DNA from: an uncultured Prevotellaceae bacterium
GTDB taxonomy: Bacteria > Bacteroidota > Bacteroidia > Bacteroidales > Muribaculaceae
Direction of reading: 5' to 3'
Assembly (NCBI GenBank): GCA_945983195.1
Contig: CAMFSS010000003.1
Coordinates: 1-30,769 of the forward strand
DNA length: 30,769 nucleotides
This document shows positions 30,749 to 30,769 of this stretch, piece after piece; within the stretch, counting starts at the first letter, position 1; every line of letters starts with the position of its first letter. The notes below the pieces were generated by a model. The model was given only the letters and a program-made list of their open reading frames with translations. It ran no database searches and was not told the origin of the DNA. Both the position numbers and the translations under genes were made by a program.

Positions 30749-30769
30749 CATTTTTTGGGAAAATTTTAC

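Noticed and set aside
1..30769. tRNA, rRNA, CRISPR arrays, insertion sequences with transposase, prophage genes
   Set aside because: Looked for by eye; no cloverleaf, regular repeat-spacer array, transposase or phage structural gene was recognised.

Overview
The window looks like a chromosomal piece of a Bacteroidales bacterium, plausibly of the Muribaculaceae (family level is a guess). The reasons are a SusC/SusD pair, lipoproteins with acidic residues after the lipidated Cys, Bacteroidota-type promoters (TTTG, about 20 bp, TAnnTTTG), Bacteroidales-type hypothetical families (DUF4434, DUF5009, DUF5018, DUF5715, DUF4199, DUF6452, DUF6048), and few Shine-Dalgarno sites. All names are by eye; no search was run.

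Layout. (1) 1-3530: a large AsmA-like protein whose 5' part is missing or interrupted, an MBL-fold hydrolase and a small thioredoxin/glutaredoxin-like protein. The last two are bracketed by two copies of an unusual palindromic repeat. (2) 3531-23750: a 20-kb, twelve-gene polysaccharide utilisation locus (PUL), all on the minus strand. In transcription order it reads DUF4434 Tat lipoprotein, sugar-porter MFS, N-acylglucosamine 2-epimerase, SusC, SusD, surface glycan-binding lipoprotein, phosphodiester glycosidase (NAGPA/DUF2233) lipoprotein, GHL10 lipoprotein interrupted by an in-frame TAG, calcineurin-like phosphoesterase, sialate O-acetylesterase fused to a second GHL10 domain, DUF5009 membrane acyltransferase-like protein, and a second DUF4434 protein. 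A good promoter precedes the first gene, and hairpins with T-tracts lie after the epimerase and after the glycan-binding protein. (3) 24204-29541: plus-strand housekeeping genes: a DUF5715 lipoprotein with a LAS-peptidase motif, an overlapping run DUF4199-GT2-DUF6452-DUF6048, then pyrE and an SRPBCC protein, closed by a strong terminator. (4) 29640-30769: an AT-rich toxin-antitoxin pair (HigBA type) and a small repetitive lipoprotein on the opposite strand.

How it may work together. The PUL has no recognisable classical sialidase, lyase or other well-known glycoside hydrolase and no regulator. Its enzymes instead match the chemistry of an O-acetylated amino sugar held in a sugar-1-phosphodiester: remove acetyl esters, split the glycosyl-phosphate bond, remove phosphate, cut the backbone with GHL10/DUF4434 TIM barrels, import the HexNAc by the MFS and interconvert ManNAc and GlcNAc. 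Candidate substrates are capsule or teichoic-acid-like polymers (poly-HexNAc-1-phosphate, or the GlcNAc-1-P-6-MurNAc linkage of wall teichoic acid). This is inference. It is the most promising candidate here for an undescribed system.
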